Source of the DNA: Epiperipatus broadwayi
Taxonomy: Eukaryota; Onychophora; Udeonychophora; Euonychophora; Peripatidae
Reading direction: 5' to 3'
NCBI GenBank assembly: GCA_028023455.1
Contig: JAQFVV010006305.1
Location: forward strand, 2,657,001 to 2,721,000
DNA length: 64,000 nucleotides
Part shown: piece by piece, positions 37,865-49,371 of the stretch
Numbering within the stretch: the stretch's first letter is position 1
Layout: the number at the start of each line of letters is the position of its first letter
Program-made: the position numbers and the translations under genes
The notes under the pieces: model-generated
Told to the model about the DNA's origin: nothing
Database searches by the model: none
What the model saw: the letters and a program-made list of their open reading frames with translations, nothing else

Positions 37865-37960
37865 ATATAGAGTTCACAAAAACAAACTTTTAACAAGCTT
37901 TAAGAATACCCTCAACCCCAGACCACGGTTTCTGCATCTAGCATCGTCAGTGACAAAGAC
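37865..37960 (+). repeat. Fragment of the 2.1-kb foldback family
   Basis: TATATAGAGTTCACAAA, CTTTTAACAAGCTTTAAGAA and CCCCAGACCA align with the left end of the element at 2100-2165. Only about 90 bp are retained. Confidence 0.6.
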
Positions 37961-39465
37961 ATTTAAAAGTCAATCTTATTTACATTTATAACATAGCTGT
38001 GAGGATTATTATGCAAAGGTAGTAATATATAGTATATCTGGTATCATGGAAAGAACAAATACACTATATAATGTTTAGATTGGGGATTAGAATTCAATTT
38101 TTCTTTAGAAGAATGATTGTAAAAAATTTATTAAGTATGTTCTCAATGGTAATTGGACATAAATCAATGACAATTAAACTTTTATTATTTCTTATTGTAT
38201 TAAAAAAAAACCAAGTTTGTTCAAAATTATGATATAGAATTGTAGAAGTTGCATATGTATATTGTGTTTCAAAGTTTATTACATAAATTATTTGAGTATG
38301 CAAATGGGGTGACAGATATGAGATATATATGAAATTTATTTATTTCAATCATTGGGAAAAAATAGATATTGTTGAAAAGCCAGATTTAGGAAAATTTCAT
38401 AAGTTGTGTGTTTGTTTTTTGCATTGAAGAAAGATTGAAAGATAGTCTTCTGGAACTATTCAAAAGAAACTAGAAATTGTCAACTATGATGATGTAGAGG
38501 TCATATATTTCTTATAAAATAGTTATCACAGGAATGAAAGACAATCTGCTTAAATAATTGATAAATTACATAATACTGCTATCATTTTGGATGAGAATTT
38601 TTGTATTAAACCAAATAGGTAATCATAATATACATTAATGGATAATTAGGTCATATTTCTAGTGCATTAATTTACTAGTATATTGGTTTATTTAATGAAT
38701 GTTTACTGCATTAAATATTCAACTTGGAGGGATAGAATGTAATATAAGGTTTTGCTGAAAATATTTTAAAAAAGCAAAATGATTCAATATATATTAGAAT
38801 TGCAATATCATTACCTATGAATAACTGTGAACCATTATTATTTTATTAAAATTTTAATTTGTGGAATAGTTAAATATAGTTTATGGTAGTCTTAAACTAA
38901 TGTTAATGAAGAAATGAAGAAACAAAAGTGGGAATGATGTTTTCTTGCATAGTCTGTAAAATTGATGGATAAAAAATATATGATTTACCGTTAAGAAAAT
39001 ACTGATGAAAAAATATGTGAGAACAGGCAAATTATGAAAAGTAAAGCAAAGATAATATTCCATATAGTAGTTATGCAGACGGATTAGAATGTAATTGAAA
39101 TATGCAGCACAGAGATAGTGATAAGAAGAGTTGAATAAAAAACTATAATTGGATCAGAAACGGATTTTCAAATTAACCCAGTTATGACATTGAGTGGGTG
39201 TTGTTATTCAATAGATGTATCATTTTGAATTTTAATAATTTTGTTTGAAAAATTCAGATTACTAAAAACTAAATGAATTGGAGAAAGGAAATAAGTTTAT
39301 TAACTTTAGACAATGAATTAAGATCTCTAACATTGAATGCAAGACATATTTAAACTTACTTATTTAGTATATTAAAATATTGTCCAACATTTTACAATTT
39401 ATTGGCATATATTTTTACATCAAATAACCAATCACTTGTATGTTTACAAAATATTTTTATCTTCA
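37961..39465. other. Unassigned A+T-rich stretch
   Basis: Open frames at 38094-38303 and 38881-39063 (both minus) are low-complexity and show no domain. A possible eroded coding relic on the plus strand around 38360-38600 could not be assigned. Confidence 0.45.
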
Positions 39466-39510
39466 CATAATCACCATTTCTTATGCTAGCACATTATTGT
39501 TATTAAAGCA

Positions 39511-39637
39511 GGCAAAACTCTCCCTACAGTAGTACCAATGAATAGGCACTAGATAGGTATTTTATACACAAGCCTTCTGGCATCTATTGATTACTCTGGT
39601 TGGCACTGAGTGGCACTACTGTATGGAGAGTTTTGCC
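39511..39637. mobile_element. Small MITE (127 bp) of the 53-kb palindrome family
   Basis: GGCAAAACTCTCC...ACAGTAGTACCA at the left end is inverted at the right end (TGGCACTACTGTATGGAGAG followed by TTTTGCC). The interior (GGCACTAGATAGG, CACAAGCCTTCTGG) recurs in the palindrome at 53.0-54.0 kb. The adjoining left flank (39470-39510) also resembles sequence of that palindrome, so the full unit may extend beyond these ends. Confidence 0.75.
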
Positions 39638-39650
39638 TGTTTTATTTTTA

Positions 39651-42280
39651 TCTTCTGAATTCATCTAATTTACGAGCAATAAATATTGAGAGGAGATTAA
39701 TAAAACTTAAAACTGATAATGAGTTTTAAAATATTTAAATTTATAGAGAGAAAATAATATAAATATTTTATATTTAACTATGTTTCTTTCTTTAGTTTAA
39801 AGGTAATGAATATGCTTTAATATGTATTCTTAGTCTATTTTAAACCTCTAGTTTTATTTACTTGATCAATAAATTGTTGATCAACTTTTGATATGGTAAC
39901 ATTTAACGCGATGAATGCGACAAAATTTTTTTAGAATTATTTTCTCTTGAGGTAATATTATATAGTTACATGTAACATTATATAATTACATGTAACACTA
40001 GACACTAATAATTTTATAAGTCCAATTAGGATGAGATGTGAGTAGTGTTTATGTACATGCAGTGAGCTTATTCAGTTATTGTTCATAGAATAGAATTATT
40101 TGTTGTTAAGTTATGGTTGGGCACAGATATAAAATATATATTTCTTTAATATTCTATCTATAAAAAAAATAATAAAAAAGAATGTTACAACAGCTATAAA
40201 TTTTTTATTAAAAAACGGGTAATAAAAGCAATAATTAAAGTAATAACTATGCTTTCAACATGAATCTTATTTTTAAAAAAGTCGAGGCAACAAAGTTTGT
40301 TATAATATCTAGTCTTTTTCTAACTTTTTACGGTAATTGAGTTTTAAGGCCATTAGAGTCAAGCTTATAATAATGTAAAAAAAAAAAAAAAAACCCAGAA
40401 ATTTCTAAAAACTAATGGGAGTCTATTTGAAAGTGCAAGGGGGGAAATAAAGCTGGAGATTTTTGAAACTTTTCAAATTTTGTCAGCTTTACGAGATAAA
40501 TTAATCGCATTTTATATGATTATATACATCCAAACAATATTAACCAACTTTTCTGAATTCAAGAAAATGATTGCTTGGCTAATGATAGTTCTCTGACTCT
40601 CAGTGCTGCGTCTAATATCTTTTATATTAAAAACTGAACAGGAAAATTAGATTAAGAATTAACAAAACTCTTATAAAGATAGGTGTTTATACTATTTTTA
40701 AAAGGTCATTTATTTATAACTTTTACAAATAATATATTCAAATCTAAGTAAAAAGAACATTGATTGCAGGAGTAGGACACCTTCCCCAACAGTGGTATAA
40801 GTTGTACCATGTTACACGTGCATTGTTGCTACACTTATCTGAACAAAAGTTAATCTAACTTATTTATCTTTTAGCTAAAAATAACAAAAATAATCACTTT
40901 TTAATTGTTAGTGAAGACTAAATATGATATCTATGAACGACTACTTGAAAAAAATCGTAAACCTGTTTATAAATCTGAAAACATACCAAAATTCACCTGG
41001 CCAAAACTTAAACTTTAGGTCATAACATAGTAGGGAAGGGGTACAGTTTTAGTGTTATGTGGACACATTAATTTAAATAATATAATTTTAACACATAACA
41101 TTATATTTATAATCATATACATTTTTACTTAATATTAAACATTTGATATTATGCACAAATATTAATTCATAACCATGATTACCACATTCACATATTAACT
41201 AACTTCACTTTCAGTATTCTAATAATTTTTATGTCATGTCTCTTACATAATAATTTATATATAAATAATACATTCAATTATAACATCATCATTCTTATAA
41301 AAGTTATTTAATATTTATATAGTATTTAGGTAATGCCACAGGAAGTACCAATTTGTATATGATGAAATTATGAGTTTTATATGATGTAATTTTTGATATA
41401 CATCTATAGACCTTGTATATTATCAGATATTATTTTATATGTTATTATTCTAGAAATTTACTAATGTTCAAAGTAAGATGAGGCAAATTTTAGAAATAGA
41501 AATCAGGCATTCATAGAGAGGAACATGGGAAAGGGATTTCATAGTCTAAGAAATATATATCTATTATATTCTGTTAGTAAAATTTTTCTCAATGAGACAT
41601 CTTTTAAAATCAAGTTTTTTTTTTAAAAGCACTTTCTGAATTATAGTGAATCATGAATTTCTTAATATCATTCTCTATTTTTAATTTCATAATAATTTTT
41701 AATAATAATATATATTTGAAGTACATTTAACACAAGTGTAATATCATTAGTCTGTTTACAAAATTTTATTAAGTTCTAATATTCAGGCATAATGATATTT
41801 GCATATTAATGCAAAAAAGACTGAATTATAATTTCTGCTAATCTCATATTGTAACACAGATTTAATATTTTGTTTTTGTCATAAATTATTCACTGGGTCG
41901 GTGGATTCTAACTAAAGATAAAACCATTTGTTATTGCTGTCAAATGCAATTATATATTCTGATCAATTTATGAAAAGGTTGAATTATTCAAAACTGAATA
42001 ATTTTATATGTTTATTTACAAATCTTAAAAATAAATATTTTATATTATTATTTATCAGTATAGTGATAAATATTATTTCTTTTAATTCATTTGTACTATT
42101 CTTTATGAAAGCATTTTTAGATTTTTTTCAAATAAATATTTTAATATTATTTTTAAGCAATAAATATTATATTTTTTTCTTACACATTTGTAAACTTTTT
42201 TTTTTACAAAATATATGTATATAAATATTAAATGCTGCCTAACACTATACAAGTAATTATAAATAAAATAGAAATTCATA
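39651..42280. other. Unassigned A+T-rich stretch
   Basis: The 98-codon open frame at 41928-42224 is F/I/L/N-rich low-complexity sequence without a domain and is probably chance. No other feature recognised. Confidence 0.45.
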
Positions 42281-42284
42281 TAAC

Positions 42285-43430
42285 ACTACAATACTAGCCA
42301 AAACAAAATTTTACTAAAATTCTTCCACAACTATGATTTCATCTATTAACAAATAGACTTTCTCAAATGAAATTCAATAAACATTCAACATATGTAGGCA
42401 AAAGAAAATAGTCTTCCCATCATTCACATCGAAAAACAACTTTCTTTAGCATCAAAGAATGTCTTCATGAGATGTATGGCCCCAGATGCAAAAATTTTTT
42501 ATCATCAATGTTTCTTTTACTCCTCTTTTCAATTCACTTTTTTCATAAAAGATAATCTCTGCATTGTCAAATGTTTTATGACCTGTATTCAGTCCATGAA
42601 TATTCAAAGCAGAGTTATGATATCTATTTTTAACTCTACTCTTATGAACTTTAATTCTTTCATTAAGAATTAATTTATTCTGTCCTATATAAATTTTATT
42701 ACAACTACAAGGAATCTTACAAACTATCCCTGGAATAGATTTGCAATCAATTACCTGTTTTGAACTATTTAGTAATGGATTTAAATTCAAACTTTTCTTT
42801 CAGACCACTTTCATATTACATAATAAAAAACTATTTTTATAAATGAATTTACTAATTGATGATTTACATGGCAAAGAAATAAACTCTTTATTCCCAATAA
42901 CAATTAAATCTTTATTATTAACAGATTTATAGATATTTTTTATTAAATATAATATTTCTAATAAATTCATAATTATACCCTAACTCAATATAATCAGAAG
43001 CAAATTGACTCCTCTGAATATAACTATTGTTTTTAAAATTATTAAGTCTTCTATTCCTATAACAAAAAATCAATAAAGAAAGTCTCTTATGAGTAAAAGG
43101 TTGGTAACTTTCTGGCTTTATTATGTTTTTAAATTTTTTTGCTTTAATAAAATGACTACAAAATAAAACTTCAACTTTACCAACACTTAAAATCTACAAA
43201 TTTTAACTTAACAAATTCAAATGTCCCACCTCAATAGTAAATTTAATATTAGAATTAAAAGCATTCAATCTATAAAAAAAAACCTTCACTTTATCTTTAT
43301 GTATAACAAACAGTCATCAATATATCTAACAAATAATTTTAAAGAAACAGAAAGATTATTAATAATACTATTCTCTAAAAAAAAAACAATATAGACAGAG
43401 CACATTAAAAGAGAAATAAATAATTAATAA
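42285..43430 (-). pseudogene. Penelope-like element relic: RT end, linker, GIY-YIG endonuclease
   Basis: The minus strand, from 43430 downward, first shows the RT catalytic region VRYIDDCLLYIKIK near 43330-43290 (YIDD box). A frame-shifted FYRLNAFNSNIKFTIEVGHL follows. Next come a linker with IQRSQFASDYIELGY near 43020 and SLPCKSSISKFI near 42880. Then 42452-42790 encodes the endonuclease: GIVCKIPCSC, IYIGQ, NERIKVH, with GIY reading GIVCK (Y lost). The 3' UTR (42285-42450) aligns with those of the 9.35 and 10.7 kb copies. This is the only copy in the window of that PLE family retaining RT sequence, but it is more decayed than the 9.4-10.7 kb pair. Confidence 0.85.
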
Positions 43431-44519
43431 CCCAACCCTCTTTAATTTGGCCATTTATTTTATTGTATATACATATATATTTTTAATATTTGAGTTTAAA
43501 AATTAACAGTTTAACATATCAGTAGGATAATCTAATCAAAATTTGAGTGTTTTCTGATCAAAGCTCAATTTTTTTTATTTCTGATGTTTAAATATCACAT
43601 GACCATAGAAACAATTAATTATTCATTTATTTTTTTTTCATGCAAACATTCAAGAATTAATGAATTTTTGCTGGGTATAAAAATTGATGTCAGGAAAAAT
43701 CAAAATCCACAAAGCAGTTTATCTTAATGAAATGTTTAAAAATATACCAGAGAAGCAACATTCTTTATAAGACAATAAAACATACAATTAAAATCTTTTG
43801 TTCTTCGATTAGTTTTTTAAAGCAATATTCTTTAATAAGTTTATTTTATATTTTGTGAAATTAAAGCAGTTTTAAAGTTTTTAAAGTTCATTTTGCTTTT
43901 TTATTGAGAAACTTATTTGAAAATGAAAATGTCATTAACTAAAAAAGTTCTAGAGAGCCAATAGTGCCACATTTATGATAATGCTCCTGTACTATAATCA
44001 AAGATAACAATACAATGTTTTTTTATATATAAAAATTATACTAGATCAACATAAACATTTATAAATAAATTAAGGCTTCAAGAGTTAGAACTTTCATTTT
44101 TTAGCATAAAAATCAGAATGTATAAAGTTGGACAACAATTTCTGAAATTGAAGACCTTCCAGTACTAATGAAAATTTGTTATTAAATCTAAAGATTTTTA
44201 TCAATAGTTTTACCAGTCAATACAATTAATTCTAAAAAACAATTTGTTTTAGAATTTATTTTTAATGCCATATGAAGCTAATATTCTAATAATAAATGAG
44301 CCTCATTTAATATAAGTCACATATAACTTGAAGAATTATTTCAATTTTATTATGTCTTGAAATTGAGATACAGTGCCTAAATAATTAATAAAATACATTG
44401 ACATCAAAAAAACAATAATAGTCAATTTATTATAATACAATTTCTTTAATAAATACTTTCATTTACTTTCTTCTACATCTCAACACTGTTAATTTAGCTT
44501 TTTAATTTATAAGATTTGA
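43431..44519. other. Unassigned A+T-rich stretch
   Basis: No gene or element recognised between the PLE and the hammerhead-bearing repeats. Confidence 0.5.
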
Positions 44520-44520
44520 A

Positions 44521-44720
44521 ATACCAGGCACTCTTATACCTGGAGCCTAATTATAAATATAGGGAATTTGAACTCAGACTTTCAACTGATGACTGCTAGT
44601 TTAGCATGAAATACGTATATTGGTGATTTATATTTTCTGCATGTGTGTGGTCATGTGTATCAGTAGTATGAGATAGCGTGGATAGTGTAGGGGTTTAAAA
44701 GTCTGAATTTAAATCCTCTA
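44521..44720. mobile_element. Hammerhead-element fragment with inverted junction
   Basis: 44521-44583 is the antisense of the unit segment with the B box (antisense TTTGAACTCAGACTTTCAA). It joins abruptly to sense sequence that starts in stem I of a hammerhead motif and runs to another B-box segment (GTCTGAATTTAAATCC, 44701-44716). The two pieces share only CAA at the join. It looks like an inverted insertion or template switch of the same repeat family as 45.4-47.2 kb. Confidence 0.65.
44582..44624 (+). ncRNA. Type I hammerhead ribozyme motif, copy 1
   Basis: Core CTGATGA 44586-44592 and GAAA 44608-44611 are intact. Stem II is TGCT/AGCA (44594-44597 with 44603-44606), with a C/T mismatch at its base. 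Stem III is minimal: A15.1-U16.1 and T-A around the 4-nt loop ACGT. The predicted cleavage is after A 44619 (NUH = AUA). Stem I is CAA/TTG plus a wobble. Such motifs self-cleave in RNA; the very short stem III would favour activity as a dimer. Cleavage is not shown here. Confidence 0.65.
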
Positions 44721-45549
44721 TATCTTTCTAATTTATCTTTTCTATTTTCTTCCAAATATACCATATTGAAAAATTTTAATCGTTTATTTTACTCTTTAAT
44801 ATTTTTGTTTTATATAGAGTTATAATCCCCCCAAAAATATTTATCAAGTCTCTTTCTTAAATCTAATTTTAATGGGCCACAAAATAAACTTATATTTGTA
44901 ATAAAATTCTACTATTTAATACCTGAATTATTAATCTATCATTATCACTATATCATTATTACTATAATCAAATAGCCACCTACCTAAATACATAAAGCAA
45001 TACTCTGTTTATTAATTTCGGTTCAATCACCATTATCATTTATAATCATTGTTTTAAAAGTTAGATGCACATCTTTTTATTCTAAATTTGTACAAATTTT
45101 ATTGCCATTTTGTTAATCTAATTCTTGTTATAGCAAATACAGTCACACAATTAGAAAATTTGATAGTAAGAGTTTCCTTTACTCTAACGGTATTTTTATA
45201 TTTCTCTAAGCAATGTTCACTAATAATTTATTAAACTAAATTAGTAATTCATTTAAATATTAAATAAAATAGAAAACAAACAATACTTCTTTGAATACTT
45301 CTTTTTACATACTTTTTTATGTAAGGAGATTATTTAATCTTATAAAAATATTTTGATTTATATATAAATTACCTAATAGTTGTATCTCCTACTAATATAT
45401 ATCTTTCTTTTTCAAAATATTCAATAATATAATCTAATTAACTTTATAAATATAGGAAATTTGAACTCAGACTTTCAAGCACCCACAATCCACACTATCT
45501 CATACAACTGATACACATGATCACACACATGTAGAAAATATAAATAATC

Positions 45550-45593
45550 ACCAATATACATATTTCATGCTAAACCGGCACTCATCAGTTGGT
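45550..45593 (-). ncRNA. Type I hammerhead ribozyme motif, copy 2
   Basis: Sense strand is minus: ACCAA, then CTGATGA, stem II GTGC/GCAT (one G-U pair) with a 7-nt loop, GAAA, T, loop ATGT, A, then UA cleavage site and TTGGT. Stem I ACCAA/TTGGT is a perfect 5 bp, and an outer helix AGATAATAAT with downstream ATTATTTAT can extend it. All core bases are intact. Confidence 0.7.
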
Positions 45594-46022
45594 CCAAATT
45601 ATTATCTCCCATATATATATAATCGGTGCTCAGTTTATATTAAGATAGCAAATCTTCACACTTTAATGGACAGGCTTTAATCTACCCCAACCTCCAACTT
45701 TTCAGTCATCCATAGCATTGAAAATCTGATGATGGAAAGCCAAATTCCATACTGATGTCAACATTATTGTCAAGCCCATGTCAACCTGAAGTCACTCTGA
45801 CACCTCGTATATAAGACCTTATCCATTTAAATATGTAGAAGATGGATGGGTAGGATACAAGCTTATATGTAAATATTTGAAAACCAGGCACTCTTCACAA
45901 ACCTGAAACTTAATTGTAAATATAGGGGTTTGAACTCAGACTTTCAAGCACTCACCAACTATCCACACTATCTTATACAACTGATACACATGACCACACA
46001 AATGTAGAAAAGATAAATAATC

Positions 46023-46066
46023 ACCAATATTCGTATTTCATGCTAAACCAATACTCATCAGTTGGT
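46023..46066 (-). ncRNA. Type I hammerhead ribozyme motif, copy 3
   Basis: Core CTGATGA and GAAA are intact; stem I ACCAA/TTGGT is perfect and stem III has loop ACGA. Stem II is weakened (GTATT/AGCAT, with an A/C mismatch and wobbles). The outer stem I helix, AGATGATAAT with ATTATTTATCT, is well conserved. Cleavage is predicted after the A preceding TTGGT. Confidence 0.68.
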
Positions 46067-46254
46067 TTACATTATCATCTCCCACACATATACATAATCA
46101 GTGCTCGTTTATATTAAGATAGCATTTATAAAATGCTTTTTCAAATCAATTAAACAAATATACAAAATTATTCAAAATATTTCTTGGATGTTATTAAAAA
46201 TATTTAAATATTTAATATGAATATTTTTAAAAAAGATAACGTTTATATTACAGG

Positions 46255-46480
46255 ATGGTTTTTTTTGAGAACATAAAAAAATATTTATTCTGCACATTGC
46301 TATCTATTTCGATATATTTAACTTACTTTATAGAAAAAAACAAAACAGAACAAATTATTTCCTTCTAGTTAGGAAATAATTTGTTCTGTTTTGTTTTTTC
46401 TATAAAGTGAGTAAGTTAAATGTATCGAAATAGATAGCAATGTAAACAGTAAATATTTTTTTAAAAATGTTCTGTAAAAC
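46255..46480. repeat. Large hairpin between the two hammerhead arrays
   Basis: The inner arms 46295-46362 and 46372-46442 are near-perfect complements around the 9-nt loop TTCTAGTTA. Pairing continues imperfectly outward to about 46255 and 46480. The minus-oriented and plus-oriented hammerhead arrays lie on either side, so the whole 45.4-47.2 kb block is approximately palindromic. Confidence 0.9.
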
Positions 46481-46540
46481 AAAAACGCTCCTGTAACATA
46501 CATATAATCCTTCATAGATGTGGGGAGATGGTAATCTGGA

Positions 46541-46583
46541 CTAACGGATGAGTGTTGGTTCAGCACCAATTACGGGATATTGG
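46541..46583 (+). ncRNA. Degenerate hammerhead motif, copy 4
   Basis: The core reads CGGATGA (family CTGATGA), and CAAT stands in place of GAAA. Stem II GTGTT/AGCAC is intact with one wobble, and ATATTGG preserves the cleavage-site side. It is predicted to be inactive. Confidence 0.6.
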
Positions 46584-46965
46584 AAATTTATCTTTTTCAC
46601 ATGTATGTGGTCATGTGTATCAGTTGTATAAGATTGAGTGCATAGCTATAAAAAGCTTGAAAGTCTAGTTTAGATAATACACTTACATTTGAATATTAAA
46701 CATTCATCCTGTATTCTACCCATCTCTCTTCTGTGCATTGAAATGGATATATTAAGGTCCTATATATGAGTCATCAGAGTGACTTAAGATCAACATGGGT
46801 ATGACAATAATATTGGCATCAACAAAGACTTTGGGTGTTTTATCATCAGATTTTCAATGACATGGATGGCTGAAGAGTTGGAATGCAGAGAAGATTCAAG
46901 CTTGTCTATTAAACTTTGAAGATTTGTTATCTTAATATAAACTGAGCACTGATGTGTGGTGCTGA

Positions 46966-47010
46966 ACCAACTGATTAGGGCTGGTTCAGAACAAAATATA
47001 TTTATAGAAA
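46966..47010 (+). ncRNA. Degenerate hammerhead motif, copy 5
   Basis: ACCAA and CTGATTA (46971-46977; the invariant G8 is T) are followed by a disrupted stem II and AAAA in place of GAAA. It is recognisable only by alignment with the other copies and is predicted to be inactive. Confidence 0.5.
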
Positions 47011-47170
47011 ATCATTTACCTTTTCCATATGTATATGGTCATATGTATCAGTCACATAAGATTGAGTGCATAGTTGTAAAAAGCTTGAAAGTTTCTGAAT
47101 TCAAGTCCTTTCTATTTACATTAAGTTTAATATAGACAATATACTTATATTTGAATATTATATATATAAG

Positions 47171-47847
47171 TAATTAAAGGAATTAAATCATTCTCTGTCA
47201 AGTTTCAAAATTAAAGCATTCTAAATGTTGAACAAAGAAAGAAAAATAGAATGAATTCATATGTTCTTAGAGCTCTGATGTTTATAAGCATACTTTGGCA
47301 ACATTATTGACAATTAACATATCAGTCAAGTAGAGTATATAAGATATTCTTATACATAAAACCATCTAATCATCCAACATTAGTCTACTTCTATCCTTCT
47401 ACATCATATTTTTTTAAAAAAATAACCTTCATCCATAAAAACAATACAGTTATTCTTTGATTTATATTTGTCTATTTGTATGAAAAGTTAAGTTTGCATT
47501 ATTACACCTTATAGATGAACATAATTTTTATCTTTCCATTAAATGCTTAAATCATGGAATCCATTAGTTTACTTTGATGAGTTTGAAGTATACTTTAGAT
47601 TATCATTGCCATTAGAGCAATCCTTCATGAAAAACCGAACCCTATTTATTTTTTATATCTTTATTCTTTTAAACCACAACTCTTTTCATTATTTATGCTG
47701 ATTTTACTGTTGCTAACTTCTTAGTGTTTCTTAAAGCTACTAATTTATATGCATATAATTAAAATCACTCAAAATTTAAACAATCCCAATATCAATAACA
47801 ATCAACAATCTCAACCTGAGTGTTGTCAAGGCAACCTCCTTTTAACA
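47171..47847. other. Unassigned A+T-rich stretch
   Basis: No gene or element recognised. Confidence 0.5.
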
Positions 47848-47875
47848 ATAAAGGTGGAATCCCACCTTTATTTAT
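47820..47875. repeat. Short inverted repeats before a TA tract
   Basis: AATAAAGGTGG at 47848-47858 pairs perfectly with CCACCTTTATT at 47862-47872 around a short loop. Just upstream, GTTGTCAAGGCAAC is another small hairpin. They may mark the end of a repeat element. Confidence 0.6.
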
Positions 47876-47877
47876 GG

Positions 47878-47879
<2 letters not shown>

Positions 47880-47964
<85 letters not shown>
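47880..47964. repeat. (TA)n microsatellite, about 42 repeats
   Basis: An uninterrupted TA dinucleotide run of about 84 bp, the longest in the window. Confidence 0.98.
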
Positions 47965-47969
<5 letters not shown>

Positions 47970-49370
47970 CCAGTGCTAATGCTAAACTGAAAAAAGATCC
48001 AAATATTAAATCATTTTACATATATTTATTTCATAGAGGGGGTGTTTGATTTCTTAATCATGTGAAGTAATTTAATATTTGGATATACATCGTAACCTTA
48101 TGCTTTGCCCATGGTATTATTTTAGAGTTTTGCTTAAAAAAGAGAGAGAGAAAATAAAATAAGTTTTTTCTATAATGCTAAGGATGATAATAAGATTGAT
48201 TATATAATTTCTACTGCATAAATAGCTTAGACTTGCTATGTCAGTGATTATAATTAATTGCTATTCAAAATCAGTAACTTAAATTTATTGTAACATATAA
48301 CTATAACTATATAACTATGTTGACTATAAGTACATATTCAGCTAAAAGTAAAATATAGTAGGAATTGAAACTCAATTCTTATTCAATCTATAATTAAAGC
48401 TAGTTAGATTAAAATATTTAAAATTAATTTTATATGCTGTATTATAAAGCTAGAATACAATGAGAGATTTATTGAAGATAATTTTTGTATTTTTAAACTT
48501 CGAATAGTTAATAAGTTCATTAGTTACAAAATGTTATTATTAAACTAATTAAAATAGTTAGCTATTATTTGTTCATTAAAAGTTGTTAAAGGAGTTAAAG
48601 AGTGTGAAGTTAGTTTATTAAATATAAAATAAAATGTTGAAAAGTATTTAATATCTGTGAGATTTAATATTAAATATATTAAATTGAAGTTAAAGACTAG
48701 AAAGTAATTTTCAGTGTGTTTGTATGAATTTGAATGCATAAAATGCTGTTTATTAAAATAAATTTTAGTTAAGTTTATTCAATTATTTAATAATGTTTTA
48801 TAGTTAATTTATTATTAAAAAAGATATTTAACATAGTGTCTGAAATTCTAATAAATAAGAATATTTATGATTATTTAAAAGTGACATAAAATAATTAATT
48901 TCATTAGTTTTTATTTTTTTAATAAGTTATAAAAGTCAATTAAAGTTTAATGGAAATTTACTAAAACTATTACGTGATAATTTGAAATTGATTACCATTA
49001 TGTAATTTTATTTTTAGTTCCTTGTTGTAGTGTAAATAATTATTATTAGAGGCATAAAAAACTAGGTGTGGTTAATTAACTGCCTGTAAAAGTATGGAAT
49101 CTATAAATAGTGGAACTTAGTGTGTGTGGATGCTCTCAAAATGTGTATTGACTGTGCTCAGATTGTGCTCTCATCTTTTCCAGAAACTCCTCAGTAAAAG
49201 AACATTAAAATTTGGTTTTAAATTCCAACTTAAATAACAGTGATAATTTTTTTTATAAATTTTATTATTTTCTAAGTAGTTATGTGCTGCTAAATTAAAA
49301 AAGGTATTAAGTTTTTCATACTTAATCTAATCAGGAAGTTCCAGGAAATATTAGCAAAGATGCTAATGGA
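47965..49370. other. Unassigned stretch with an LTR-like promoter near its end
   Basis: TATAAATAGTGG at 49102-49113 precedes a less A+T-rich block (49110-49190) that could be an LTR R-U5 or a 5' leader. No matching second LTR was found. The remainder is unassigned. Confidence 0.35.
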
Positions 49371-49371
49371 A

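Larger units (their letters stand above)
45440..46250 (-). mobile_element. Tandem hammerhead-bearing SINE-like array, minus
   Basis: Two units with a period of about 473 bp. In sense (minus) order each unit has a hammerhead motif, a CATGTGTATCAGTTGTA-like stretch, an A-box-like GATAGTTGGTGAGTGC region (weak), and a B box GTCTGAGTTCAAACCCC (45925-45941; second copy near 45466-45482). About 300 bp of unit body follows, containing a GTATATAAG-like word on the plus strand and ending in GCTATCTTAATATAAAC. Tandem hammerhead units with internal pol III boxes are the known layout of hammerhead-carrying SINE-like repeats and retrozymes in animals. No protein is encoded. Confidence 0.7.
46481..47170 (+). 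mobile_element. Tandem hammerhead-bearing SINE-like array, plus
   Basis: This is the opposite-facing relative of the 45.4-46.2 kb array, with hammerhead cores at 46545 and 46971 (spacing 426 bp). The body between them (46680-46950) aligns with the body of the minus units (for example TTTCAATG...ATGGATG and TTATCTTAATATAAACTGAG). A B-box-like CTGAATTCAAGTCC is at 47095-47108. Both ribozyme cores are mutated, so this arm is older or under less constraint. Confidence 0.68.

Noticed and set aside
41928-42224. 98-codon open frame as a membrane protein gene.
   Set aside because: Composition is that of translated A+T-rich DNA (F, I, L, N, Y); there is no domain and no gene context.
46369-46569. Minus-strand open frame at 46.4-46.6 kb.
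   Set aside because: It crosses the hairpin arm and the decayed hammerhead copy 4, and has no domain.
47749-47979. Open frame through the long TA tract.
   Set aside because: It is translated microsatellite (YIYIYI...).
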